Position numbers and translations under genes: made by a program
The notes under the pieces: model-generated
What the model was told of the DNA's origin: nothing
The model's input: the letters and a program-made list of their open reading frames with translations, nothing else
Databases searched by the model: none
Assembly (NCBI RefSeq): GCF_027533645.1
Contig: NZ_JAQAGY010000027.1
Coordinates: 30,340-94,339, forward strand
Direction: 5' to 3'
DNA: 64,000 nt
Source: Paenibacillus caseinilyticus
Lineage (GTDB): Bacteria; Bacillota; Bacilli; Paenibacillales; NBRC-103111
Shown: in pieces, positions 19,451 to 27,162 of the stretch
Position numbering within the stretch: the stretch's first letter is position 1
Layout of the letters: every line of letters starts with the position of its first letter

Positions 19451-20067
19451 AACATATCTATGAGCAAGGCAGCAACCTGGAAGCGCCGACCCTGGTGCTC
19501 TTCCACGGCACCGGCGGAACGGAGCACGACCTGCTCGGACTCGCGGCGCGTATCGCGCCCGGTTCCGCCGTCCTGAGCCTTAGAGGCAATGTACTGGAGA
19601 ACGGGATGCCCCGCTTCTTCCGCCGTCTGGCGGAGGGCGTCTTCGACGAAGAGGACCTCATCTTCCGTACGAAGGAAGTGTACGACTTCCTGGAGGAGGC
19701 GGCAGGCCAGTACGGCTTCGACCGCGGCAGCCTGGTCGCGGTCGGCTATTCGAACGGAGCCAATATCATCGGCTCCCTGCTCTTCCACTACGCCCGTGCC
19801 TTCCGGGGCGCGGTCCTCCACCATCCGATGGTGCCCCGCCGGGGGATCGAGCTGCCGGACGCCTCCGGCCTGCCGGTCTTCATCGGCGCCGGGAAGAACG
19901 ATCCCATCTGCTCGCCGCAGGAGACCGAAGAGCTGACGGCGCTGCTCACCGGCGCCGGTGCCGAAGTCACGCTGCACTGGGAAACGCATGGCCACCAGCT
20001 GACCGCTTCGGAAGCCGCCGCGGCCGCCGCCTGGTTCCAGACGAACTTCAGCGGAGGCACCCTATGA
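19447..20067 (+). CDS. alpha/beta hydrolase (phospholipase/carboxylesterase family), MhqD-like
   Basis: 206 aa. Nucleophile elbow GYSNGAN (about residue 100), acid in GAGKNDPICSP and catalytic His in HGHQLT; oxyanion-side motif LFHGTGGTEHD near the N terminus. The same hydrolase type (MhqD) is co-regulated with the quinol dioxygenases in B. subtilis. It starts on the ATGA overlap at 19447 and overlaps the next gene by 4 bp. The exact substrate is unknown; a ring-cleavage product or an ester adduct is plausible. Confidence 0.92.
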   Translation: MKHIYEQGSNLEAPTLVLFHGTGGTEHDLLGLAARIAPGSAVLSLRGNVLENGMPRFFRRLAEGVFDEEDLIFRTKEVYDFLEEAAGQYGFDRGSLVAVGYSNGANIIGSLLFHYARAFRGAVLHHPMVPRRGIELPDASGLPVFIGAGKNDPICSPQETEELTALLTGAGAEVTLHWETHGHQLTASEAAAAAAWFQTNFSGGTL

Positions 20068-20675
20068 TCTCTATCGATCCGGCCGGCCAGACCGACCGCG
20101 AGAATTACAAACTGCTCATCGGCAGCGTCATCCCGCGCCCCGTCGCGCTGGTGACCACGCTGTCGAAGGAGGGGGTGCTGAATGCGGCCCCCTTCTCCTA
20201 CTTCTCGATCGTGGCAAGCCAGCCTCCGATGCTGTCCGTCTCGGTCCAGCGCAAGAGCGGCGTCCGCAAGGATACAGCCAGGAATGCCGTCGACACCGGC
20301 TCGCTGGTCATCCATATCACGGATGAAGCCTTGGTCGCCAAGGCGAATGCAACCGCTGCCGCCCTGCCTCCAGAGGAGAGCAAAGTGGCGCGTGCGGGAT
20401 TGACGCCTATCCCCAGCGACTGCATCCCGGTTCCCGGACTTCAGGAAGCGCGCATCCGGATGGAGTGCCTTCTGGAGCAGGCGATCGAGCTTGGGGGGAC
20501 ACCGGACGCGCCAGCTTGCGATCTGCTGATCGGGCGCGTGGTCCGCTTTCATATCGACGAGGAGCTCTATGACGGAGGTTCCATTCCTCCCGAGAAGCTC
20601 CGGCCGGTCGCCCGGATGGCGGGGAATTTCTACAGCTCGCTCGGCCCTTTGTTCGAGATCGAGCGCCCGGTATAA
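20064..20675 (+). CDS. flavin reductase-like, FMN-binding split-barrel protein
   Basis: 203 aa. The block GSVIPRPVALVTTLSKEGVLNAAPFSYFSIVASQPPML is the FMN-binding core of the flavin reductase-like family, followed by KDTARNAVDTGSLVIHI. It probably binds FMN and reduces or supplies reduced flavin. It is the last of four coupled genes (4-bp ATGA overlap with the hydrolase). It is not part of the classical Bacillus mhq operons, so it is a local addition to the quinone-stress set. Confidence 0.9.
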   Translation: MISIDPAGQTDRENYKLLIGSVIPRPVALVTTLSKEGVLNAAPFSYFSIVASQPPMLSVSVQRKSGVRKDTARNAVDTGSLVIHITDEALVAKANATAAALPPEESKVARAGLTPIPSDCIPVPGLQEARIRMECLLEQAIELGGTPDAPACDLLIGRVVRFHIDEELYDGGSIPPEKLRPVARMAGNFYSSLGPLFEIERPV

Positions 20676-20770
20676 AGAGCGTGGATAGAGCCTTCCCCTG
20701 ACAGAGGTAACCCGACGGGCCGACGGCAGCGGCCTTCGGGAGCACCGTCTGTCGATACTAAGATATATAA

Positions 20771-20799
20771 GATTACAGGATCGAGTCCTGGCGAGATAT
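20771..20799 (+). repeat. 29-nt T-arm-like element, copy A
   Basis: GATTAC, then A, GGATCGAG, T, and CCTGGCGAGATAT. It matches copy B at 63766-63794 at 27 of 29 positions. The centre reads like a tRNA T-arm (a CxGG / CCTG stem around a 7-nt ATCGAGY loop). An AT-rich mini-hairpin, an A-run and a strong GC hairpin follow in both copies. There is no full tRNA around it. Confidence 0.7.
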
Positions 20800-20817
20800 C
20801 CATTCTTATCTATCAAG

Positions 20818-20904
20818 AAAGGCAGCCTGCAAGGATGAACTGCACCCCAATTGTTAGACATTATCTAACAATATGGAGGTGCAGTTCAGGAGCGGCTGCC
20901 TTTT
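20818..20904. repeat. 87-nt palindrome with terminal-repeat-like arms; also a bidirectional terminator
   Basis: The outer stem AAAGGCAGCC/GGCTGCCTTTT encloses an inner one in which TGAACTGCACC...ATTGTTAGA (20836-20858) pairs with TCTAACAAT...GGTGCAGTTCA (20864-20888). The inner arm resembles IS3-type terminal repeats (tgnactgcaccc...tgttaga) from memory. It lies between convergent genes. Confidence 0.7.
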
Positions 20905-20947
20905 CTTGTGTACACTTATCTTATGGAACGGATGACCGCTTCTGCGG

Positions 20948-21079
20948 CTACTCGTCCGCCTGATCGCTCTGTTCGCCGGCCATGCCATGCTCGATGGCAT
21001 TCTCCTCGCACCAGAGAAGGAACCGTTCCTTACTGATGCCCAGCTGTCGGATGAGTTCTTCCAGCTTCAACGTATTCAT
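20948..21079 (-). CDS. small protein of 43 aa, unknown function
   Basis: Reads MNTLKLEELIRQLGISKER and continues with FLLWCEENAIEHGMAGEQSD before QADE and a TAG stop. AGGAGG (21091-21086) lies 6 nt before the ATG at 21079 and 3 nt before an adjacent in-frame ATG at 21082. The N-terminal 30 residues look like one helix-turn-helix-like pair (LEELIRQLGISKERFLLWCEEN), so a small DNA-binding or anti-sporulation-type peptide is possible but not shown. The gene has its own ribosome site and the downstream palindrome as terminator. Confidence 0.65.
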   Translation of the reverse strand: MNTLKLEELIRQLGISKERFLLWCEENAIEHGMAGEQSDQADE

Positions 21080-21358
21080 CATATTCCTCCTGGATGTGTG
21101 GTTTATCGGTAGGGAAAGGGACGAAGGACAGATATAGAAAAACCACCTTCCCCGGGCAGGGGAAGATGGTCGGTTGCACTACTAGCTCGTTTGAATCCAA
21201 GTGCCCAGATACGGATTCAAAGTCATAGCTCCCATGTGATATGTATAAACCGATCATACCATAGAGGAACCAAGAATAATGTCGAACTTTGTCGTATGCA
21301 TAGTGTGAAATATTTTACAGTCCCGTTTGGTTCGCTGAGGTCCTATAGGGGTATAGGC

Positions 21359-22039
21359 CTATTTTCGACCGTAATCCGCCTTGATTTCGCCCCACGCCTT
21401 CGTATTCCACTTCAGGATTTTGTTAGGCCACGTATGGCGGCGGATCCATTCCTCGGCACGGTCGACCAGCGTCCAAATCTCTTGGGTGGAAGCGTCGCGC
21501 ACCAAAGTCGATGCCACCTTCTTGTTGCGGACCCAGGCGATGGCCGTCATCGAATCGCTGTAGACGGTCATGGCGCTTCCCTTGTTCTTGAGATAAGCCA
21601 GGCCGTGGACGATCGCCAGGAATTCGCCCATATTGTTCGTGCCCTTGGAGATCGGCGCATGCTCGAAGAGCACCTCGCCTGTCCGGGTATACACACCCTT
21701 GTACTCCACGATGCCCGGGTTCCCGCTGCAGCCTACATCGACGGAGAGGCTGTCCAGGTCCGCTTCCGCTCCCGATGCGTTCGCCGCCGCGGCAGCCGCG
21801 CGCGCTCCGCCGCTCCGCGTGCCGGAAGCCCCTCCGCCTCCGCCCGTACCGGCCTTCTGCGCGGCGGAGAAGGCCTTCTTCCATCCGGCGGCCAGCATGG
21901 CCTTCGCCTCGGACTCGCTCTCGTAGGCTTTGAATTTGGCCTGGGGGAAGCCGCTCGTCTGCGCCTGGCACTCCGCCCACGTTTTGTACACGCCGGGCTG
22001 CCGCCCTTCCCACACTACATACCATTTGGACTTTGCCAC
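21359..22039 (-). CDS. rnhA: ribonuclease HI with N-terminal viroplasmin-type domain
   Basis: 226 aa. Residues 1-50 (KWYVVWEGRQPGVYKTWAECQAQTSGFPQAKFKAYESESEA) are the RNA/DNA hybrid-binding domain found in RNase H1. After an Ala/Gly-rich linker, the RNase H fold follows with the acidic active site: Asp in LSVDVGCSGNPG, Glu in TNNMGEFLAIVHGL and Asp in TVYSDSMTAIAWV. It cleaves RNA in RNA/DNA hybrids. The start is GTG at 22039 behind GGAGGA. It lies 57 bp from the RecQ stop, so recQ and rnhA may be co-transcribed. Confidence 0.94.
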   Translation of the reverse strand: MAKSKWYVVWEGRQPGVYKTWAECQAQTSGFPQAKFKAYESESEAKAMLAAGWKKAFSAAQKAGTGGGGGASGTRSGGARAAAAAANASGAEADLDSLSVDVGCSGNPGIVEYKGVYTRTGEVLFEHAPISKGTNNMGEFLAIVHGLAYLKNKGSAMTVYSDSMTAIAWVRNKKVASTLVRDASTQEIWTLVDRAEEWIRRHTWPNKILKWNTKAWGEIKADYGRK

Positions 22040-22095
22040 GCCGTTCCTCCTCTATCTCTAAGCAGCATGCCGCACCGGGGAAGCCTGCTTCCCCG

Positions 22096-24183
22096 TCACC
22101 CCGACAGCCCTTTGAAAAACTCGATGAAATAAGCGCCGTACTTGAAGAACTTCGCTTCCCCGACGCCCTTGATCTTCAGCATCGCAGCCGGGTTCGTCGG
22201 CTTCACGCCGCACATCTCGCGCAGCGTGCTGTCCGGGAACACGATGTAGGGCGGGATCCCCTCCCGCTTCGCAATCTCCGATCGCAGCCGGCGCAGCTCG
22301 TCGAACAGCTCGTTCTCGATTTCCTTGACCGGCGCGGCCGCCGGCTTCACCCGGACCCGCTGCACGACGCGTTCTTCTCCGGCCAGCACCTCGCCCGCCT
22401 TCGGCGTCAGCTTCAGTACGGGATACTGGCCTTCCGTGAACTGCAGATAGCCTTCCGCCACGAGCAGCTGGATCCGGTCGACGATGTCCTTCTCCGAGCG
22501 GTTCTTCATCAGCCCGTAGGTGCTGAGCTGGTCGAAGCGCATGTCGAGCACTTTCTTCGCCCGGGATCCCTTGAGCACCGAAGCCACCAGCGTCATGCCG
22601 AAGCGCTCGCGCATCCGCCGCACGCAGGAGAAGATCTGCTGCGCCTCAAGCGTAATGTCGGTCATCTCAAGGTCGGGACTCGCGCAGTTGGAGCACTGCC
22701 CGCAGTCCTTCTCCATCTCCCCGCCGAAGTAGCGCACAATATAGCGCTGCAGGCACTGCGGCGTATGGCAGTAATCCGCCATCTGCTGCAGCCGCCGGTA
22801 CTCCTGCGCCTGGCGCTGCGGGTCGGAGACGGACTGCTCGATGAGGAACTTCTGGATATGGATATCCTGCGGGGAGAACAAGAGCGTACAATCGCTCGGC
22901 TCCCCGTCCCGTCCGGCACGCCCTGCCTCCTGGTAGTAGGCTTCCATGTTCTTCGGCATGTTGTAATGGATAACGTACCGCACGTTCGACTTGTCGATCC
23001 CCATCCCGAAGGCGTTGCTCGCCACCATGACGCGGACTTCGTCGTACAGGAATTTCTCCTGCATGTCGGCCCGCTCGGTATCCGTGAGCCCGGCATGGTA
23101 CTTGCCCGCCGCCACGCCCTGCCGCAGCAAATATTCGCAGAGCTGGTCCACTTCCTTGCGGGTGGCCGCATAGATAATGCCCGCCTCGTCCGCGTGCTCG
23201 CGAATATAGCCCATGAGCACGTCGCGCTTGTTCTCGCCCTTCACGACGGAGAGCGAGAGGTTCGTGCGCGCGAAGCCCGTAACGAACACCTGCGGCTCTT
23301 CGAGCTTCAGGTGCTTCACGATATCCTCGCGCACCTGGTCGGTCGCCGTTGCCGTGAATGCTGCGAGAATCGGACGGTTCGGCAGGTGGTTCACGAGCTC
23401 GTTCACGCGCATGTAGCTCGGACGGAAGTCATGCCCCCACTGCGAGACGCAGTGCGCTTCATCGACTGCGATCATCGGCACGACGAGCCCGGAGAGCAGC
23501 TCCAGGAAGCGTTCGGACTCCAGCCGCTCGGGGGCCACGTAGAGCAGCTTGTACTCCCCGCGTTCCGCCATACGGATGCGCTTGGTCACCTCGGAGGACG
23601 ACAGCGTCGAGTTCAGGTACGTCGCCGGCACGCCGATCGAATCGAGGCCGTCGACTTGGTCCTTCATCAGCGAGATCAGCGGCGAGACGACGATCGTCGT
23701 CCCCTCCATGAGCATCGCCGGTACCTGGTAGCAGATCGACTTGCCGCCGCCCGTCGGCATAATGTCGAGGGTATCGGTACCGGCGAGGACGCTGGCAATG
23801 ACGTTCTTCTGGCCCTCCCGGAAATCCGGGTAGCCATAATACTTGCGCAGAAGCTCCTGCGCATCCTCCATCGTGGCGGATGCCCGCAGCGGCGCGCTCG
23901 GCTGCATCGCACGGGGAGTCCGGCGCGGTGCGCCGCCTGCCGGCGGCTCGTCCCACGAACCGCCGCCGAAGACTTCGCGCGGATCGCTTTCCTCGGCCGG
24001 CGCGCCGCTGCCCCCGGTTCCCCGGGGGTCGTCCCAGAAGCCGCCGTCCCGCGGATCGGGCTCCCAAGAGGGCCATTCGGGATCGCCCGGGCCCGGATCG
24101 CCGCTGCCCTCGCGCTGCTTTTTACCGCTGAGTTCCTTGTCTATGTCGTTGATCCATTCATCCCAATCATTTTTGTTAGACAT
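22096..24183 (-). CDS. recQ: ATP-dependent DNA helicase RecQ
   Basis: 695 aa. An unusual acidic, Gly/Pro-rich N-terminal region of about 110 residues precedes the helicase. Helicase motifs: I (MPTGGGKSICYQ), II (DEAHCVSQWGHDFRPSY, DEAH type), III (FTATAT) and VI (YYQEAGRAGRDGEPSDC). The RQC zinc site includes CGQCSNC. HRDC is C-terminal (EIENELFDELRRLRSEIAKREGIPPYIVFPDSTL). Unwinds DNA in recombination and repair. The ATG at 24183 is chosen; a longer frame to 24276 is less likely. Confidence 0.96.
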   Translation of the reverse strand: MSNKNDWDEWINDIDKELSGKKQREGSGDPGPGDPEWPSWEPDPRDGGFWDDPRGTGGSGAPAEESDPREVFGGGSWDEPPAGGAPRRTPRAMQPSAPLRASATMEDAQELLRKYYGYPDFREGQKNVIASVLAGTDTLDIMPTGGGKSICYQVPAMLMEGTTIVVSPLISLMKDQVDGLDSIGVPATYLNSTLSSSEVTKRIRMAERGEYKLLYVAPERLESERFLELLSGLVVPMIAVDEAHCVSQWGHDFRPSYMRVNELVNHLPNRPILAAFTATATDQVREDIVKHLKLEEPQVFVTGFARTNLSLSVVKGENKRDVLMGYIREHADEAGIIYAATRKEVDQLCEYLLRQGVAAGKYHAGLTDTERADMQEKFLYDEVRVMVASNAFGMGIDKSNVRYVIHYNMPKNMEAYYQEAGRAGRDGEPSDCTLLFSPQDIHIQKFLIEQSVSDPQRQAQEYRRLQQMADYCHTPQCLQRYIVRYFGGEMEKDCGQCSNCASPDLEMTDITLEAQQIFSCVRRMRERFGMTLVASVLKGSRAKKVLDMRFDQLSTYGLMKNRSEKDIVDRIQLLVAEGYLQFTEGQYPVLKLTPKAGEVLAGEERVVQRVRVKPAAAPVKEIENELFDELRRLRSEIAKREGIPPYIVFPDSTLREMCGVKPTNPAAMLKIKGVGEAKFFKYGAYFIEFFKGLSG

Positions 24184-24388
24184 ACCTTTGCTGAATCTCC
24201 TCCCGCCAAACTTCAGGCTCCTCTCCACTATACCGAAAAAACCCGCAAGGGTAAACGGCTTCACAGTCTTTCCCATTGGATCCGGCTGTGCATTCGTTGT
24301 GATTCTCCGCAGAATGAATTACCATAATATGCATAACCAAAGCAGCCGCATGCCGGCCTTTGGATTGATTCGTAAGAGGAGGTAACGC

Positions 24389-25054
24389 ATGACTGAGATG
24401 CTCCACACCGGCGGCGGCTCCTTCCTGTCCTACGCCGCCATGCTTCTGATGGCCGCCACGCCCTGGGTTGACGTGTTCGTCGTTATCCCGCTCGGCATCG
24501 CCTGGGGGCTGAATCCCATCGCCACGGCCGTCCTGGCGTTTATCGGCAACTGGATTCCGCTGCTGCTGCTCGCCCTCTTCTTCCGCGAGTTCAGCGCCTG
24601 GAGGGCACGCCGCAAAGCCCGTAAGAGAAATCAGCGGACCACCGTGAGCGGATCCCCCGGCCCTCAGCCGGAGGGCGGAAGCGGCGGACCGGTCCGGGCA
24701 GAGCCTTATGGGGGCGAACCTCCCTTGGAGGGAAGCACCGCTTCGAATGAAACGGCAGCCGGTGTAACGGCTGCCGGGGCAGATTCGGAAGAAGCCGCTC
24801 TGGGCACTTCCAAGCGGTATGCCCGGGCGAGGCGCATCTGGGAGAAATACGGCGTGCCGGGCCTGGCCCTCGTCGCTCCCGTGCTGCTGGGCACGGACCT
24901 GGCTGCTCTCGTGGCGCTCACCTTTGGTTCCTCCAGGCGCTGGGTCATGCTCTGGATGACAATCTCCCTCGTGCTGTGGACCGTGCTCATGACTGTCGGC
25001 TCCGTCTACGGCTTCGGCTATATGCGCTTGTTCCGTCCGGGCCAGCCCGCCTAG
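24389..25054 (+). CDS. small multidrug export protein family (Sm_multidrug_ex)
   Basis: 221 aa membrane protein. Two N-terminal helices (LSYAAMLLMAATPWVDVFVVIPLGIAWGLNP and TAVLAFIGNWIPLLLLALFF) and two C-terminal ones (VPGLALVAPVLLGTDLAALVALTFG and WVMLWMTISLVLWTVLMTVGSVYGF) match the family. Between them lies an inserted hydrophilic, low-complexity stretch of about 75 residues (Gly, Pro, Thr, Ser, Ala), longer than usual. The transport role is implied by the family name and is poorly tested. The ATG follows AGGAGGTAACGC. Confidence 0.82.
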   Translation: MTEMLHTGGGSFLSYAAMLLMAATPWVDVFVVIPLGIAWGLNPIATAVLAFIGNWIPLLLLALFFREFSAWRARRKARKRNQRTTVSGSPGPQPEGGSGGPVRAEPYGGEPPLEGSTASNETAAGVTAAGADSEEAALGTSKRYARARRIWEKYGVPGLALVAPVLLGTDLAALVALTFGSSRRWVMLWMTISLVLWTVLMTVGSVYGFGYMRLFRPGQPA

Positions 25055-25130
25055 CCCATAGCCTCCGTTCCCAAGGAGGAGGAGCGACCGGAGTGAAGTG
25101 GCCGAACCGGGAGCGGGCCTCCGCCGGATG

Positions 25131-25245
25131 ACTCTCACGGCCATTCCAAACAGGCCTCCGTCCCCGGAAGCAGCCGGGCGCCTAAGGCTAAGGCGCGGGC
25201 CGCTTCCGGGACAGAAGCCTATCGGTTCCACCGTGAGGCACGGCT
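25131..25245. repeat. long imperfect palindrome
   Basis: Two arms of about 55 nt fold back with roughly 75% pairing; perfect blocks are CTCACGG, AGGC, GTCC, CCGGAAGC and GCGCCT. It lies between convergent genes and has no T-run. It could be a structured RNA, a folded terminator or a decayed repeat. Confidence 0.55.
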
Positions 25246-25299
25246 TGAGCTTAGACGCCTGCGTCCTGTCTCAGGAGCACCGTCCCTGCGCATTGCGGC

Positions 25300-26037
25300 C
25301 TAAGACCGGCCCCGGCTGAACAGCGCCCGCACCGCGAACTTCGGCAGCACGAGTTGCCGGCGCCAACGGGAAGGCTCGGAGAGCAGGCGGTAGAGCCATT
25401 CGAGATTCAGCTTCTGCCAGACCACCGGCGCCCGCTTCACCTTGCCGGCGATCACGTCCAGACTGCCTCCCACGCCCATGGCCGCCCGGACCGGCAGCTT
25501 CGCGCGGTTGCGGTAGATCCATCGTTCCGCCCGGGGCGCACCCAGGGCCACCACGAGAATATCCGGCTTCGCCGCCGCGATATCGGCGAGGATCCCCGCT
25601 TCTTCTTCCGGCTTGTAATAGCCGTGCTTCCTTCCTGCAATCCGCAGGCCCGGGTACCGGCCGGAGATCACCTCCGCCGCCTTGTCGTTCGTTGCGGGGT
25701 CCGCACCGAACAGATAGAAAGAGTATCCCTTGCGGTTGCCTTCCTCGAGCAGACCCATCAGGATATCGAACCCCGTCACCCGCTCCGGAAGAGGATCCCC
25801 GAGCCACCGGGAAGCGAGCACGATACCAATCCCGTCGGCGGTCACCAGCCCCGCCCCCTGCAGAATCGCCCGAAGCTCCTCATCCTGCCCTGAAGCCATG
25901 ACTATCTCGGGATTGCAGGTAATGATCTGCATGTACCCTCCGTCCTTCTTATCCAAATGACCGGTTATCGTCTGCAGCGTCCCTGCCAGCGTATCCCTGG
26001 AGAACGTTACACCCATCACCGCTGCCGTCTGTTTCAT
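25300..26037 (-). CDS. WecG/TagA/CpsF-family glycosyltransferase
   Basis: 245 aa. Family blocks: IITCNPEIVMASGQDEELRAIL, GLVTADGIGIVLASRWLG, YSFYLFGA, ILVVALGAPRAERWIYRNR and AAMGVGGSLDVIAGKVKRAPVVWQKLNLEWLYRLLSEPSRWRRQ. The last contains the conserved acceptor-site residues. Enzymes of this type add N-acetylmannosamine or a related sugar to undecaprenyl-PP-GlcNAc for wall teichoic acid or a secondary wall polymer. The protein is soluble and membrane-associated. The ATG follows AGGTGAG. Confidence 0.94.
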   Translation of the reverse strand: MKQTAAVMGVTFSRDTLAGTLQTITGHLDKKDGGYMQIITCNPEIVMASGQDEELRAILQGAGLVTADGIGIVLASRWLGDPLPERVTGFDILMGLLEEGNRKGYSFYLFGADPATNDKAAEVISGRYPGLRIAGRKHGYYKPEEEAGILADIAAAKPDILVVALGAPRAERWIYRNRAKLPVRAAMGVGGSLDVIAGKVKRAPVVWQKLNLEWLYRLLSEPSRWRRQLVLPKFAVRALFSRGRS

Positions 26038-26346
26038 TATGTCTCACCTTTTTTTCCATAGGATTCGTATGCTCCTATTATAGCAGGAAGCAGAGCGGAT
26101 GTCAGAGGCGGCGATTTCCTGCTCTTCTTTGCCTGAAGCAGGCATACAATGGATGGAACCCGTGCGCGCGTAAGATGGATTCTTCCTTGACTTACCCCCG
26201 TCCTCCCCCGCCACCAGCTCCGTTCGGGCCGCTTCTCCGGACAGGAACCGACACGGTTTTCCACTATTTCCCCTCTCTTCTATGGTATAATGGGAGAAAT
26301 TTGTATCGCGCGGACACAGGGTGCGGCCGATAGGCGGGAGAGAAGC
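26038..26346. other. divergent promoter region of tagA-like gene and parA
   Basis: 308 bp between divergent genes. A likely -10 box TATAAT is at 26286-26291 for parA. No clear operator or RNA gene is seen. Confidence 0.5.
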
Positions 26347-27162
26347 ATGGGGAATGTCATTGCAGTGTGTATGAATAAAGGCGGGGTAGGCAAAACGACG
26401 CTGGTCACCCACACCGCGGCCATTCTGGCCTCGGGTGCTAAACCAGCCAAGGTGCTAATCATCGATCTGGATCCACAGGGCAACGCAGCCGTCGTCTTCG
26501 GCCGGGACCCGGACGGGGAACCGGGCGGTTCGACGGCGGATGTACTGCTGCACGGCGCAGCGCTTGCGGATGTGGCGGTGCCCGTGACGCCCCATCTTGA
26601 TCTGGCGCCGGCTTCGGACGAGCTGAACGGGCTCGAGATGATGGTGTACGGAAGGGCTGCCGGAGCCCCAGGCCCCCTCCAACTGTTGAAAGCGGCCGTC
26701 GATCGGGTAAAGAAGAAGTATGACTGGATTCTGATCGACTGTCCGCCCTCGCTGGGACTGCTGACTGCAAGTGCCATCAAGGCGGCAGACGGCGTGCTCG
26801 TCCCTTTCGTGCCGGAGGCCTTCTCCGTCAAAGGGCTGCAGCGCGTCGTGCAGACCATCGAAGGGCTGCGGGAAGAGGGATCGCCTCTCCCGCGGATTGT
26901 TGGGGTAGCCGCTACCATGGTGGACTCGCGCTCCACGCTGCATGGGGAACTGCTGGCCTCCGCGAGGGCTTACTGCGCCTCCCGCGGCTTCCCCCTGCTT
27001 GCGACCGTCATCCCCCGCTCGATCCGTTATGCGAATGCGGCCGCATACGATGGCCGTCCCGCCGTATGGTCGGATCCTTCCCATCCGGCAGTCGCTCCCT
27101 ATTTTGACTTAACCAAGGAGGTTCTTGCCCATGCCGTCCCGAAAAAAAGAACTGCTCGTTAG
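26347..27162 (+). CDS. parA: ParA-family partition ATPase
   Basis: 271 aa. Deviant Walker A CMNKGGVGKTTLVTHTAAIL at residues 7-26, Walker A' in VLIIDLDPQGNAAVVFG, and switch II in DWILIDCPPSLGLLTASAIKAADGVLVPFVPEAFSVKGL. It is similar to Soj/ParA and lacks an N-terminal DNA-binding domain. The ATG at 26347 follows GGGAGAGAAGC. It overlaps the partner gene by 32 bp. There is no ParB-like gene beside it; instead the partner carries a ribbon-helix-helix-like C terminus, as in type Ib plasmid partition systems. It could act in positioning a plasmid, element or protein cargo. Confidence 0.92.
   Translation: MGNVIAVCMNKGGVGKTTLVTHTAAILASGAKPAKVLIIDLDPQGNAAVVFGRDPDGEPGGSTADVLLHGAALADVAVPVTPHLDLAPASDELNGLEMMVYGRAAGAPGPLQLLKAAVDRVKKKYDWILIDCPPSLGLLTASAIKAADGVLVPFVPEAFSVKGLQRVVQTIEGLREEGSPLPRIVGVAATMVDSRSTLHGELLASARAYCASRGFPLLATVIPRSIRYANAAAYDGRPAVWSDPSHPAVAPYFDLTKEVLAHAVPKKRTAR

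Noticed and set aside
20700..20800. tRNA gene around the T-arm-like motif
   Set aside because: No D-arm, anticodon arm or acceptor stem could be matched in the flanking sequence of either copy.
22033..24327. A 764-codon open frame antisense to recQ
   Set aside because: It mirrors a clear RecQ gene, is rich in Arg/His/Leu typical of antisense GC-rich frames, and lacks motifs and a ribosome site.
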